Origin: Glaciecola sp049650345 | Lineage (GTDB): Bacteria > Pseudomonadota > Gammaproteobacteria > Enterobacterales > Alteromonadaceae | Length of the DNA stretch: 64,000 bases | NCBI GenBank assembly: GCA_049650345.1 | Contig: JBARZY010000122.1 | Span: 11,997 to 75,996 of the forward strand | Direction of reading: 5' to 3' | Shown: one piece after another, positions 26,265 to 35,981 of the stretch | How positions within the stretch are numbered: position 1 is the first letter of the stretch | How the letters are laid out: each line of letters opens with the position of its first letter | Made by a program: the position numbers and the translations under genes | Notes under the pieces: generated by a model | The model's input: the letters and a program-made list of their open reading frames with translations, nothing else | The model's database searches: none | Told to the model about the DNA's origin: nothing

Positions 26265-27836
26265 ATGCAACAAGAAATTCGATTTACATTGTTTATTATA
26301 GGGATCGCCATTATTGGCGGTGTTTTGCTGCATGGTATATGGACTATCCGCAAAAATGCCAAAAAAACCAAGCGTACCAGTTTTGAGTCGCAAAACTGGG
26401 AGCCCGGTTTTGATCATGAGGATGACATTGAATCTGACAACCCGTATTACGACGATGTTGGCGTTAGTAAAGCAAGAGTGGTGGTGAATCCAGTATCATC
26501 TGCACCTAAAACACAAGCAGATAGTGTAGATAGTGCGGACCTTGCTAGTATGAATGAATCAGAGATAGAAACTGAACAAACCGACCGCCTTTATACCGAA
26601 GACGTTAATTTAGCTGAAGCTGTGTCTTCTGATTCCCTTGATACGGTGAATGTATCTTCTGGTGATGCCACCCAAGATGCTGAACAGCAGATAGTCGATA
26701 ATGTTGAAATAAACACAGACGACTCGCTGAAAGAAGTAACGGGTTTTGATGAAGAACAAACGCCTGAAGATACACCAAAGGTGAGCGCGGCTCCAATGTA
26801 TTCAAATGTGGTGACACAACCCAAGCCTGAGTTTACGCGTCATGTTAATCATAGCGACAGTGGCGTTGATAACATCGGTACACCGCCAGAGTTCTTATTG
26901 AAGAAAAACGACATGCAAGTTGACGCCACTGAGCACCAAGCCATTGATGCCAATACAAGCGCGCTAAACGACACACAAAGTGGTATGAACAATATTTCCA
27001 ATTATTCATCAGAACAAGCAAGCGCAGAGCAAGTCTCGCAAACTACTATTGATGTTAACAAAACTAACGAAGATTTTTCGTTAGATGTGCAATCAGGTCC
27101 CAGCGAAAAACCGCTTGATGCGCCTAAAAAGAAAGGAGTTGAAAAAGAGTTGAGTTTTGCACAACAAGCGAAGCGTTTTGTAACGCGAGGCAGGAAATCA
27201 AGTAACGATAAGAAACGCAAGGAGCCGGTAATTAAACATACACAAGAAGATCAGATGTTAATTGACTTTGACACAGCTGACCAGACTAAAGAAAAGAAAG
27301 TGGTAACCGAAACCCAATTATCATTTATTGATGATTATGAGTCTGATACCACCGAACAAGTTAATAGCACGAGTAGTACTGAGAACAACGACAAAGCGGC
27401 TTATACTGGAGAGCCTGAAGTATTGGTACTCAATGTACGTGCAGCAAACGATAAGCCCATTGAAGGTGCAGCCTTATTGCCTATGCTACTCACCTTAGGG
27501 TTTAAGTTTGGCGAGCATGATATTTTTCACCGTCATGTTAACACCAACGGAACAGGGCCAATCTTGTTTAGCTTAACTAATATGTTAAAACCGGGTGTGT
27601 TTGATATTGATAATATAGAAAATTTCAGCACATTAGGTGTGTCATTATTTATGATGCTACCGACAGAGGGTGACGCGCAGCAAGTCTTTAATATGATGCA
27701 CAACGCTGCTCGCAAGCTATCTGAAGAATTTGACTGCCGTATACTCGACGCAAACAAAGTGGCATTAAGCAAACAAAGCTTACAACAATATATTGAGCGT
27801 ATTCGTGAATTTGAACGCAAACGTATGAGTCGCTAA
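26265..27836 (+). CDS. zipA: ZipA cell-division protein with long linker
   Basis: Inner-membrane protein that tethers FtsZ to the membrane at the division site. A single N-terminal membrane helix (about residues 7-25) and a basic stretch are followed by an acidic, low-complexity linker (about 30-380) rich in Asp, Glu, Ser and Thr. The C-terminal FtsZ-binding domain (about 382-523) is well conserved (EVLVLNVRAAN, FKFGEHDIFHRH). The total of 523 aa is much longer than the 328 aa of E. coli, the difference being almost all linker. It lies between smc and ligA. Confidence 0.93.
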   Translation: MQQEIRFTLFIIGIAIIGGVLLHGIWTIRKNAKKTKRTSFESQNWEPGFDHEDDIESDNPYYDDVGVSKARVVVNPVSSAPKTQADSVDSADLASMNESEIETEQTDRLYTEDVNLAEAVSSDSLDTVNVSSGDATQDAEQQIVDNVEINTDDSLKEVTGFDEEQTPEDTPKVSAAPMYSNVVTQPKPEFTRHVNHSDSGVDNIGTPPEFLLKKNDMQVDATEHQAIDANTSALNDTQSGMNNISNYSSEQASAEQVSQTTIDVNKTNEDFSLDVQSGPSEKPLDAPKKKGVEKELSFAQQAKRFVTRGRKSSNDKKRKEPVIKHTQEDQMLIDFDTADQTKEKKVVTETQLSFIDDYESDTTEQVNSTSSTENNDKAAYTGEPEVLVLNVRAANDKPIEGAALLPMLLTLGFKFGEHDIFHRHVNTNGTGPILFSLTNMLKPGVFDIDNIENFSTLGVSLFMMLPTEGDAQQVFNMMHNAARKLSEEFDCRILDANKVALSKQSLQQYIERIREFERKRMSR

Positions 27837-27890
27837 TTATTGTTTATACCGTTAAATAAGTCCGTTATTACCCAAAGAAGTACGTAATTT

Positions 27891-29918
27891 ATGACCGCCA
27901 ATACTGCCATTGCTGAGCAAATTGAAGCTCTAAAAACTAGCCTTGAGGATTACAATTATCAGTATTACGTGCTTGATAATCCAAGTGTCCCCGATGCCGA
28001 ATATGACCGCGTTCTACAGCAACTTATTGCACTTGAAACAGCTAATCCAACACTAAAAACAAGTGATTCACCTAGCCAAAAAGTAGGTGGAAAAGCCTTG
28101 GCTAAGTTTGACCAAGTTGAACATGAAATTCCAATGTTGTCGCTGGATAACGGTTTTGATGATACTGATTTAAACGCTTTTGAAACACGTGTTAAAGATC
28201 GCATTAATAGCCTTGATACCATTGAATTTGCTTGCGAGCCTAAATTAGATGGTTTAGCGGTATCGGTACTATATGAAAACGGTGTACTGAAACAAGCCGC
28301 GACGCGTGGTGATGGCCGTGTGGGTGAAAACATCACCGAGAATGTCAAAACGATTGCCAACATTCCTTTGCGACTTCGTGGTAATGATATTCCTACGCGT
28401 TTAGAAGTACGTGGTGAAGTATTTATGCCAAAACAAGGTTTTGAGAGCTTAAACGAACAGCAAAAGGCAAAAGGCGAAAAAGTATTTGCCAATCCACGTA
28501 ACGCAGCCGCTGGTAGTCTTCGCCAGCTAGATTCCAAAATTACCGCGGCAAGACCATTATTGATGTACGCCTATTCAGTTGGCGTGCTTGAAGGCGGTGC
28601 AATTAGCCAAGCCGAAACTCACAGTGAAAGACTTGCTTGCTTAGCCGATTTAGGGTTGCCCTTGTGCAGTGAGTTAACGGTAGTTAAGGGTGCCAATCAA
28701 TGCATTGATTATTTTAGAAAAATTGGCGAGCAACGCAATAGCTTGAGCTACGACATAGACGGAGTGGTATTTAAAGTAAACAATCTGGTATTACAACAAC
28801 GCTTAGGTTTTGTGGCCAAGGCGCCGCGCTGGGCGATGGCACAAAAGTTTCCTGCACAAGAGGAAATGACGCGCTTGAACGATGTTGAGTTTCAAGTAGG
28901 CCGGACTGGCGCAATTACGCCAGTGGCAAGGCTTGAACCTGTATTTGTTGGGGGCGTGACCGTATCAAATGCGACCTTGCACAACCAAGACGAAGTTGCG
29001 CGCTTGGGCGTTAAAATTGGCGATACAGTTGTGATTCGACGTGCCGGTGACGTGATCCCGCAAATTGTCTCAGTAGTTATGGCTAATCGTGGTGACGATG
29101 CCAAAAATATTGTTTTTCCTACCCAATGCCCAGAATGTGATTCTCATGTTGAACGCATCGACAGCGAAGCGGTAATGCGCTGCACAGGTGGCTTGGTATG
29201 TGGTGCGCAACGCAAACAAGCGATAAAACATTTTGCATCGCGCAAAGCGTTTGATATAGATGGTTTGGGAGACAAAATTGTAGAACAATTGGTAGATGAA
29301 AAGCTCATTAATGATCCCTCTGACATTTTCAATTTAAGCTTGTCACAACTGGTGTCACTTGACCGTTTTGCCGATAAATCAGCGGTTAATTTGTTAAGGG
29401 CTATCGATATCGCAAAAGCGACAACGCTGCCGAAATTTCTATACTCATTGGGCATACGCGAGGTGGGTGAAGCCACTGCACGCAATTTAGCGATGCACTT
29501 TATGACCTTACCTGCGGTAATGTCAGCAAACGAAGAGCGATTGCAAGAGGTACCTGATGTAGGAGCAATAGTCGCTACCCATATTTATGAATTTTTTAAC
29601 GAGCCAGCCAATACCGCTATTATCGACAAATTGCTTGAAGCGGGCATAAATTGGCCTGATATTGCACCGCCTTCGCAAGATCAACAGCCTTTCGCAGGCA
29701 AAACTGTCGTGCTTACCGGTACTTTGCAGCAAATGGGTCGCGCTGAAGCAAAAACGAAACTACAAGATTTAGGTGCGAAAGTATCGGGCAGTATTTCTGC
29801 TAAAACTGATTTATTAGTAGCGGGAGAAAAAGCCGGATCTAAACTACAAAAGGCCAGCGATTTAGGCATAGAAACTTGGGACGAAGCGCAGTTTATTGCG
29901 TATTTACAATCTTTGTAG
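27891..29918 (+). CDS. ligA: NAD-dependent DNA ligase
   Basis: Joins Okazaki fragments using NAD+. 675 aa, standard length. The adenylation Lys118 is in CEPKLDGLAVS, with the Ia domain upstream (YYVLDNPSVPDAEYD). The OB fold, a four-Cys zinc finger (CPEC...CTGGLVC), helix-hairpin-helix repeats and a C-terminal BRCT domain (GKTVVLTGTLQQMGR) follow in the usual order. It is last in the smc-zipA-ligA unit and convergent with the DUF2062 gene. Confidence 0.98.
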   Translation: MTANTAIAEQIEALKTSLEDYNYQYYVLDNPSVPDAEYDRVLQQLIALETANPTLKTSDSPSQKVGGKALAKFDQVEHEIPMLSLDNGFDDTDLNAFETRVKDRINSLDTIEFACEPKLDGLAVSVLYENGVLKQAATRGDGRVGENITENVKTIANIPLRLRGNDIPTRLEVRGEVFMPKQGFESLNEQQKAKGEKVFANPRNAAAGSLRQLDSKITAARPLLMYAYSVGVLEGGAISQAETHSERLACLADLGLPLCSELTVVKGANQCIDYFRKIGEQRNSLSYDIDGVVFKVNNLVLQQRLGFVAKAPRWAMAQKFPAQEEMTRLNDVEFQVGRTGAITPVARLEPVFVGGVTVSNATLHNQDEVARLGVKIGDTVVIRRAGDVIPQIVSVVMANRGDDAKNIVFPTQCPECDSHVERIDSEAVMRCTGGLVCGAQRKQAIKHFASRKAFDIDGLGDKIVEQLVDEKLINDPSDIFNLSLSQLVSLDRFADKSAVNLLRAIDIAKATTLPKFLYSLGIREVGEATARNLAMHFMTLPAVMSANEERLQEVPDVGAIVATHIYEFFNEPANTAIIDKLLEAGINWPDIAPPSQDQQPFAGKTVVLTGTLQQMGRAEAKTKLQDLGAKVSGSISAKTDLLVAGEKAGSKLQKASDLGIETWDEAQFIAYLQSL

Positions 29919-29946
29919 CACAAGCCAACTAATACACGTAATTGTG

Positions 29947-30459
29947 CTATTTATTGGCTTTTCGTTGTTGCCATGCTTTTGCTACTGACCAACGCCACAC
30001 CCAATCTAAACCAAAGTAGCCAATTGCCCCTGCAACTACCGAGCATATTGCGCAACCTAATATGAAAGCCGGGCCAATGGTTGAAACTGACTGTGCGAGC
30101 CAAGCCCAACTTAATTGCATCTCAAAACTTATCATTTCGGTCCCAAGTACAGTACTACCTACCAAATAAGCCACGTAGAATATAGGCGGCATAGTCAAAG
30201 GATTGGTTATCCATACAGTTGCTACCGATAGGGGTAAATTTACGCGCAAAGGAATGGCCGTTGCCGCCGACAATATCATCTGAAAGGGCACAGGCCAAAA
30301 AGCAAAAAACAAACCTATACCGAAAGCCCCCTTTGCTGAGCGCCGATTGAGATGCCATAAATTGGGATCGTGCAATAACTTGCCAAACATCTTTAATGAC
30401 TTGTGTGACCTGACCGTATTGTGATCAGGCAAGAAACGTCGAATAAATTTTTTCGGCAT
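29947..30459 (-). CDS. DUF2062 membrane protein
   Basis: 170-aa protein of the DUF2062 family. The N-terminus MPKKFIRRFLPDH and the HDPNLWHLNRRSAKGAFGIGLF stretch are typical, followed by three to four hydrophobic segments (about 47-70, 73-92, 100-120 and 128-150). The family is uncharacterised but often lies next to comEC in Alteromonadales and Shewanella. Its start is only 30 bp from that of the divergent comEC. Confidence 0.88.
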   Translation of the reverse strand: MPKKFIRRFLPDHNTVRSHKSLKMFGKLLHDPNLWHLNRRSAKGAFGIGLFFAFWPVPFQMILSAATAIPLRVNLPLSVATVWITNPLTMPPIFYVAYLVGSTVLGTEMISFEMQLSWAWLAQSVSTIGPAFILGCAICSVVAGAIGYFGLDWVWRWSVAKAWQQRKANK

Positions 30460-30489
30460 AATAAACGTTGCTTAATAGAGTTCCAATTA

Positions 30490-32823
30490 ATGACATTTAC
30501 TGAAAAGACAATGTGTGGTTTTGTCTCGGTTTTTTTGTCCAGCGCATTATGGCCTAGTTTACCGCCAATTTCACTCATTGCGTGGTGTTCTTTGGTATTA
30601 TTTTTTGCTTTATTGGTATATTTATCGACCAATCAAAGACGGGCTTTACTAGCATGGCCTATTGGTATCGCATGTGGGGCTGGCTGGGCGGTTGTGGTTG
30701 CTCATATGTATTTAACATGGCAAGTACCGCCAGCCTTGTTTTATAAAAATGTCATAGTGCAAGGCACAGTAAGCAGTTTAATGCCCGCTCACTCAACACC
30801 CAATACTTCTGTATCGTTTATCCTCAAGGTTGATACAGCGGGTATGCAGAATTTGCGGTTTTCACCCAAAATAAGAGTGTCTTGGTTTATGCCAAGTTTG
30901 CATTTACAGCAAGGCCAGCGTGTACGGTTGTTTGTCAATCTTAAGCCGCCTGTGGGTTTAGCGAATCGGCATGGTTTTCATTTTCAAACATGGCTGGCAA
31001 GCCAAAACATTGCGGCTCTTGCTTATGTTAAGTCGAGCCCTTCAAATTATATTATTCAGCGCGAGATAAGCTGGCGCCAGTCACTGGTTAACAAACTTCA
31101 AAATAGCGAACTTAGTCATAAACACTGGATTGCCGCATTAACCTACGCCGACCGCAGTGGCTTTACAGACGCTAATTGGTCGCTACTGCAAAATACGGCA
31201 ACGGCGCATTTATTTGCGATATCGGGCATGCACTTAGGCTTGGTGTTTGCATTAGTGTTAGGCTTACTAAAGTGTGTGTTGTTGCTTGCACCCAACTCGC
31301 TTACCTTTCAGCAACGTATACTGAAATGGAAAATAATGCTACTTGCATTATTGTGTTGTGGTGTTTATGCATGGTTGGCTGGCTTTCAAGTGCCTGTGCT
31401 ACGGGCCTTATGCAGTGTGATATTGATAGTGTTATGCGCGATTAAACACATACATTGGCGTTTATCTAGTTATCTATTATGTTTATTAACGCTGTTCTGT
31501 GTGTGTTTTCCATATGCGCATTTAAGCGTCAGTTATTGGTTTAGTTTTGGTGCAGTGTTGCTTATATTTTTGTTTTTATGGCGATTTCCTGCTGCCCAAC
31601 AAGCCAGTTTATGGCAAAAAGTGAAGTATGTTATTGCACTGCAACTATTTTTGTCTTTTTGCATGCTGCCTATTACTTTGTTTACCTTTAATATGGTGCC
31701 TATTGTTGGCGTTTTTGCCAATTTGCTTATGATCCCCTTTGTCAGTTTTGTGCTAGTTCCCAGTTGCTTATTTGTGGCAGTGATGAGCATGATTTTTACC
31801 GACGTCGCTTGGTTATGGACTGCGCTAAACACCCTGTTCATATACAGTATTAGCATATTGACATTATTTGACCGTGTTGATGTGGTATCAAGCACTGCAT
31901 GGAACGTTAAACTATGGCAGTTGGTTGCGCTTGCTGTGTTAATGCTGATAATAACTTTACCTCGTTGGCCGCACAAAAGACCGCTAATGATAATCTTAAT
32001 TAGTCTCTATTTGCTCACCTTGGGCCCTATTTATTATTTTCGTGGCCATTACATGCAACCACATTGGCAGCTTTTTGTATTTGATGTGGGTCAGGGATCA
32101 GCGATGGTAATTCAAAAGCAGGGTCGGTTTATTATATATGATACCGGTGCAAAACCTGCCCAGGGAATAAGCATGGCTAAACGGGTATTGTTACCTTTTT
32201 TTGAACACCAATATAATCCGAAAATTGATAAGCTGATCCTTAGCCATCTCGACAATGATCATGCGGGCGGTGCTACCGAATTAATAGAATTTTTAAATAT
32301 TGATAGTATTATTTCGCCCGCAGATGGCTGCAATACACCGCATCAATTTATCTGGCAAGGATTGATATTTGAGATCCTATGGCCGCTATCGCCGCAAAGC
32401 GGAGAACAAAATAATCACAGTTGTGTGATTAGAGTAAGCGATGGTAAGCACAGCGTGTTATTGTCAGGCGATATTGAAGGCGCTGCTGAAACTGCGTTAT
32501 TGCGCCAGTATGTAAACGATGATGTAAATACCTTAGCTTCCACCATTTTAATTGCTCCGCATCATGGCAGCAGTACCTCATCGAGTAACGCTTTTGTTAA
32601 AGCCGTAAATGCGCAGCATGTGATATTTTCAGCAGGGTTTGCAAATCGCTGGCAATTTCCCCATGCGGGAGTGTTGATGCGATATAAACGCACTCATGCA
32701 AAAACGCTAACAACAGGTACAAGCGGCCAAATCACGTTCACTTTTACACCGCACCACTATGAGGTGTCACAGTATCGAGAGCATGAATACAAGCGCTGGC
32801 ATTATGCAACACCAGCACGTTAA
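30490..32823 (+). CDS. comEC: ComEC/Rec2 DNA-uptake channel
   Basis: Inner-membrane protein that carries single-stranded DNA into the cytoplasm during natural transformation. From ATG 30490 it is 777 aa. An N-terminal OB-like domain (about 60-170) and a competence domain with roughly ten membrane helices (about 210-520) are followed by a metallo-beta-lactamase-like domain with FDVGQGSAMVIQ, HLDNDHAGG and IAPHHGSSTSSS. The longer frame from 30421 overlaps the divergent DUF2062 start and adds a non-conserved N-terminus. It heads the conserved comEC-msbA-lpxK-ycaR-kdsB order. Confidence 0.93.
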   Translation: MTFTEKTMCGFVSVFLSSALWPSLPPISLIAWCSLVLFFALLVYLSTNQRRALLAWPIGIACGAGWAVVVAHMYLTWQVPPALFYKNVIVQGTVSSLMPAHSTPNTSVSFILKVDTAGMQNLRFSPKIRVSWFMPSLHLQQGQRVRLFVNLKPPVGLANRHGFHFQTWLASQNIAALAYVKSSPSNYIIQREISWRQSLVNKLQNSELSHKHWIAALTYADRSGFTDANWSLLQNTATAHLFAISGMHLGLVFALVLGLLKCVLLLAPNSLTFQQRILKWKIMLLALLCCGVYAWLAGFQVPVLRALCSVILIVLCAIKHIHWRLSSYLLCLLTLFCVCFPYAHLSVSYWFSFGAVLLIFLFLWRFPAAQQASLWQKVKYVIALQLFLSFCMLPITLFTFNMVPIVGVFANLLMIPFVSFVLVPSCLFVAVMSMIFTDVAWLWTALNTLFIYSISILTLFDRVDVVSSTAWNVKLWQLVALAVLMLIITLPRWPHKRPLMIILISLYLLTLGPIYYFRGHYMQPHWQLFVFDVGQGSAMVIQKQGRFIIYDTGAKPAQGISMAKRVLLPFFEHQYNPKIDKLILSHLDNDHAGGATELIEFLNIDSIISPADGCNTPHQFIWQGLIFEILWPLSPQSGEQNNHSCVIRVSDGKHSVLLSGDIEGAAETALLRQYVNDDVNTLASTILIAPHHGSSTSSSNAFVKAVNAQHVIFSAGFANRWQFPHAGVLMRYKRTHAKTLTTGTSGQITFTFTPHHYEVSQYREHEYKRWHYATPAR

Positions 32824-32912
32824 CCTCGCCCACACCAGTTACACTAATAATTTCGTGTATCTAGCGGTAATTTAGGTAGAATATAGAGAATTGATGGAGT
32901 TATTCACTGTAT

Positions 32913-34694
32913 ATGTCAAAACAAAAAAACAATGTTGAAGCTGGCGAACCAAACACTCGGGTCACCGTTGCCCGTTTTTTCCAATACATTAAACCGTTTA
33001 AACTGCTGTTTGCCATTGCCATAGTGGGCATGGTTGGCTACGCATTGGTCGATGTATATGTGTTGTCACAAATTGAACCGCTTATTGATGAAAGCCTAAA
33101 AGGCGGCGACTACGAATTTCTTAAGTTAGCAGCCATATTCATTGTGCCCTTATTTGTATTGCGCGGTATTTTTAATTTCATGGGTACTTATACCCTTGAG
33201 TATATCGGCACGCAGTTGGTGCGCACTATGCGCCAACAGTTGTTTGATAAATTCATTCATTTGCCAGTTGAGTTTCATGACCATCATTCTACGGGCACTT
33301 TAATCTCTAAAATAATATATGACACCGAGCAAGTCCGTGCAGCATCAGGTAAGGCCTTATTAACCCTAGTGCGCGAAGGCATGTTTGTAGTGGGCCTAAT
33401 TGTGGCGATGTTCTTAGCGTCGTGGAAGCTATCTATTATATTTTTACTAATAGGGCCGATAGTGGCAATTATTGTATCGTTTGTTAGCAAACGATTCAGA
33501 AAAGTGAGCAAAGCCATTCAACAAGCAATGGGCTCACTTACTGCCAATGTAGAAGAGGCGGTGAAAGGGCATAAAGTGGTTCTCATGAGTGATGCACAAC
33601 AACTCGAAACCGACAAATTTGCGTATAAAAATAACCAAAACCGCTTACAAAATATGAAGCTGGTAAGTGCACAAATATTAAGTGTATCGTCTATCCAAAT
33701 CATTGCGTCAATTGCTTTAGCATTTGTTTTGTTTACGGCAAGCTTACCGTCGATGGTGGCCGAGCTAACACCGGGCATTTTCATGAAGGTAGTGTTGTTT
33801 ATGGTAATGCTGTTAAAGCCATTAAAAGCGCTTACTACTGTTAACACACAGTTTCAAAAAGGTATGGCCGCATGTGCCAGTATTTTTGAAGTGTTAGACA
33901 ATCAGAATGAAAAAGATGTTGGCACCCAAGATATCAAACGAATACAAGGCGACATTACGTTTAAAAACGTCACTTTTACTTACCCAACAAAACAAACACC
34001 GGCCATTAAGAATGTGAGTTTTACGGTAAAAGCAGGGCAAACCGTCGCGCTGGTAGGCCGCTCGGGTGGAGGTAAATCAACCTTATCTAGCTTATTAACG
34101 CGTTTCTATTCACCCGACAGCGGCGATATTCTATTAGACAATACAAATGTGAATGACATTACCTTGCGCAGTATAAGGCAGCAGTTTGCCTTAGTTTCGC
34201 AACAAGTAGTGTTGTTTAACGACACCATTGCCAATAACATCGCCTATGGTAAACAAGATAGTGTCACCCGCGAACAAATTATCCATGCTGCCGATATTGC
34301 CCACGTAACCGACTTTGTGAGCCAACAAGAAAACGGGTTTGATACCATTGTGGGTGAAAACGGCTTAATGTTGTCAGGTGGACAGCGTCAACGTATTGCC
34401 ATTGCTCGCGCTATTTTGGCTGATTCTCCTGTGTTAATACTTGATGAAGCCACTTCGGCACTTGATACCGAATCAGAAAAATACATTCAACATGCCCTTG
34501 ACGAACTGCAAAAATCTCGCACTAGCATTGTGGTAGCGCACCGTTTGTCGACTATCGAGAACGCAGATGTAATTATGGTGGTAGAGCAAGGTGAGATAGT
34601 TGAAATGGGTAGCCATGCAGAGCTTATTGCACAAAATGGCATGTATAAATCACTCCACGCTATGCAGTTTACTGCTAGTGGCGATGCTAGCTAA
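32913..34694 (+). CDS. msbA: MsbA lipid A flippase
   Basis: 593-aa ABC exporter that flips core-lipid A across the inner membrane. The membrane domain (about 1-330) has six predicted helices. The ATPase domain carries Walker A GRSGGGKST, signature LSGGQRQRIAIARAI, Walker B VLILDEATSALD and the H-loop AHRLST. Length and order match E. coli MsbA (582 aa). lpxK follows after 8 bp. Confidence 0.97.
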   Translation: MSKQKNNVEAGEPNTRVTVARFFQYIKPFKLLFAIAIVGMVGYALVDVYVLSQIEPLIDESLKGGDYEFLKLAAIFIVPLFVLRGIFNFMGTYTLEYIGTQLVRTMRQQLFDKFIHLPVEFHDHHSTGTLISKIIYDTEQVRAASGKALLTLVREGMFVVGLIVAMFLASWKLSIIFLLIGPIVAIIVSFVSKRFRKVSKAIQQAMGSLTANVEEAVKGHKVVLMSDAQQLETDKFAYKNNQNRLQNMKLVSAQILSVSSIQIIASIALAFVLFTASLPSMVAELTPGIFMKVVLFMVMLLKPLKALTTVNTQFQKGMAACASIFEVLDNQNEKDVGTQDIKRIQGDITFKNVTFTYPTKQTPAIKNVSFTVKAGQTVALVGRSGGGKSTLSSLLTRFYSPDSGDILLDNTNVNDITLRSIRQQFALVSQQVVLFNDTIANNIAYGKQDSVTREQIIHAADIAHVTDFVSQQENGFDTIVGENGLMLSGGQRQRIAIARAILADSPVLILDEATSALDTESEKYIQHALDELQKSRTSIVVAHRLSTIENADVIMVVEQGEIVEMGSHAELIAQNGMYKSLHAMQFTASGDAS

Positions 34695-34702
34695 CGCCGT
34701 TT

Positions 34703-35728
34703 ATGTTACAAAAAGCATGGTTTACCAATAGCAAATGGATATGGATATTGTTGCCATTGTCATTTTTGTTTTGGGCATTGTCATCTATGCGACGTTGCTT
34801 GTTTCGGTGGGGTGTATTATCAAGTAAAAACTGTAGCTTGCCTGTTGTTGTGGTGGGCAATATTAGCATTGGTGGCAATGGCAAAACGCCACTTTGCATT
34901 GCTTTAGTGAACTACTTACAAGAACAAGGCTATACGCCCGCTATTTTGTCTCGAGGATACGGCGGCAGCACACAACATTTTCCGCGCCAATTACATGCAC
35001 AGGCGAGTGCACATGAAGTGGGTGATGAACCCGCGTTGATGTTTCAACGTTTAGGCTGCGTAGTGGTTATTGATCCTATTCGCTCACGAGGGTGTGAATA
35101 CATTGCTCAGCATACCCAAGCCAACATTATTATATGTGATGACGGATTACAGCATTATGCCATGCAGCGCGATCTTGAAATATGCGTGATGGATAGGCGT
35201 GGCTTGGGCAACGCTAAATTGTTGCCTATGGGGCCGCTACGAGAGGGCGCTTGGCGCTTGAAAACCGTTGATGCCTGTGTGGTCAATGCACACGCAAATG
35301 ACTTTGCAGACTTCGATTGGTTACGCCAGTACAACGATGCTTGCTATAACATGCAATTACAACCCAGCGCTTGGGTGAACGTCACTACAGGTGAGCGCAT
35401 CAGTTTAGCTACTATTAATAAGCATTTGCTAAACCAACGCGTGGCCATTGCCGGCATTGGTGACCCTAAGCGTTTTTTTGATACGCTAGATACACTTAAT
35501 GTACGCGTAAATCACTGTGTTCCCTATGCTGACCATCATGCATTTAGTCAAAGCGATATACAGCAAAATATGAGTATGCTAATGACTGAAAAAGATGCGG
35601 TAAAGGTGCGTGCTTTTGCAAATAATCATTGTTGGTACTTAGAGGTAAATGCACAGTTACCCAGCGGTTTTTTCGATGCTATACTGCAACCATTAATCAA
35701 AAATAATAAATTAAAAGCCAATGCGTAA
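34703..35728 (+). CDS. lpxK: Tetraacyldisaccharide 4'-kinase
   Basis: Phosphorylates the 4' position of the lipid A precursor at the inner-membrane face. 341 aa, normal length. A hydrophobic N-terminal helix (about 10-28) anchors it, and the P-loop reads VGNISIGGNGKTP. The conserved RGYGG and DDGLQH motifs (about 79-83 and 147-152) are present. It overlaps no neighbour and is translated 8 bp after msbA; a short Trm112-like gene follows. Confidence 0.97.
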   Translation: MLQKAWFTNSKWIWILLPLSFLFWALSSMRRCLFRWGVLSSKNCSLPVVVVGNISIGGNGKTPLCIALVNYLQEQGYTPAILSRGYGGSTQHFPRQLHAQASAHEVGDEPALMFQRLGCVVVIDPIRSRGCEYIAQHTQANIIICDDGLQHYAMQRDLEICVMDRRGLGNAKLLPMGPLREGAWRLKTVDACVVNAHANDFADFDWLRQYNDACYNMQLQPSAWVNVTTGERISLATINKHLLNQRVAIAGIGDPKRFFDTLDTLNVRVNHCVPYADHHAFSQSDIQQNMSMLMTEKDAVKVRAFANNHCWYLEVNAQLPSGFFDAILQPLIKNNKLKANA

Positions 35729-35754
35729 AGCAAATTGGCGCTTAAGGAGACGCA

Positions 35755-35961
35755 ATGGCGTTTGATAAAAAGTTACTCGATATTATCGCCTGTCCTACAT
35801 GCAAAGGACAACTGCAACTGGTAACGTTTGAAGGGCGTGACGAGCCTGAACTAGTATGCCGATTCGATCGCCTAGCCTATGCTATTAAAGACAATATACC
35901 GGTATTACTAGAAGACCAAGCGCGTGAAATTAGCTTAGCTGAGTATGAATCACTTAAGTAA
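35755..35961 (+). CDS. ycaR: YcaR/Trm112-like small zinc-ribbon protein
   Basis: 68-aa protein matching E. coli YcaR. It has a zinc-ribbon-like CPTCKG (residues 12-17) and one further Cys (LVCRFDRLAY), plus IPVLLEDQAR near the C-terminus. The ATG follows AAGGAGA. Trm112-like proteins activate methyltransferases in eukaryotes; the bacterial role is not established. Its position between lpxK and kdsB is conserved. Confidence 0.93.
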   Translation: MAFDKKLLDIIACPTCKGQLQLVTFEGRDEPELVCRFDRLAYAIKDNIPVLLEDQAREISLAEYESLK

Positions 35962-35981
35962 ATACAGTTGATAGGAAACTT

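Noticed and set aside
27965..28537. 190-codon minus-strand frame opposite ligA
   Set aside because: Shadow of ligA; composition follows the complement of ligA codons.
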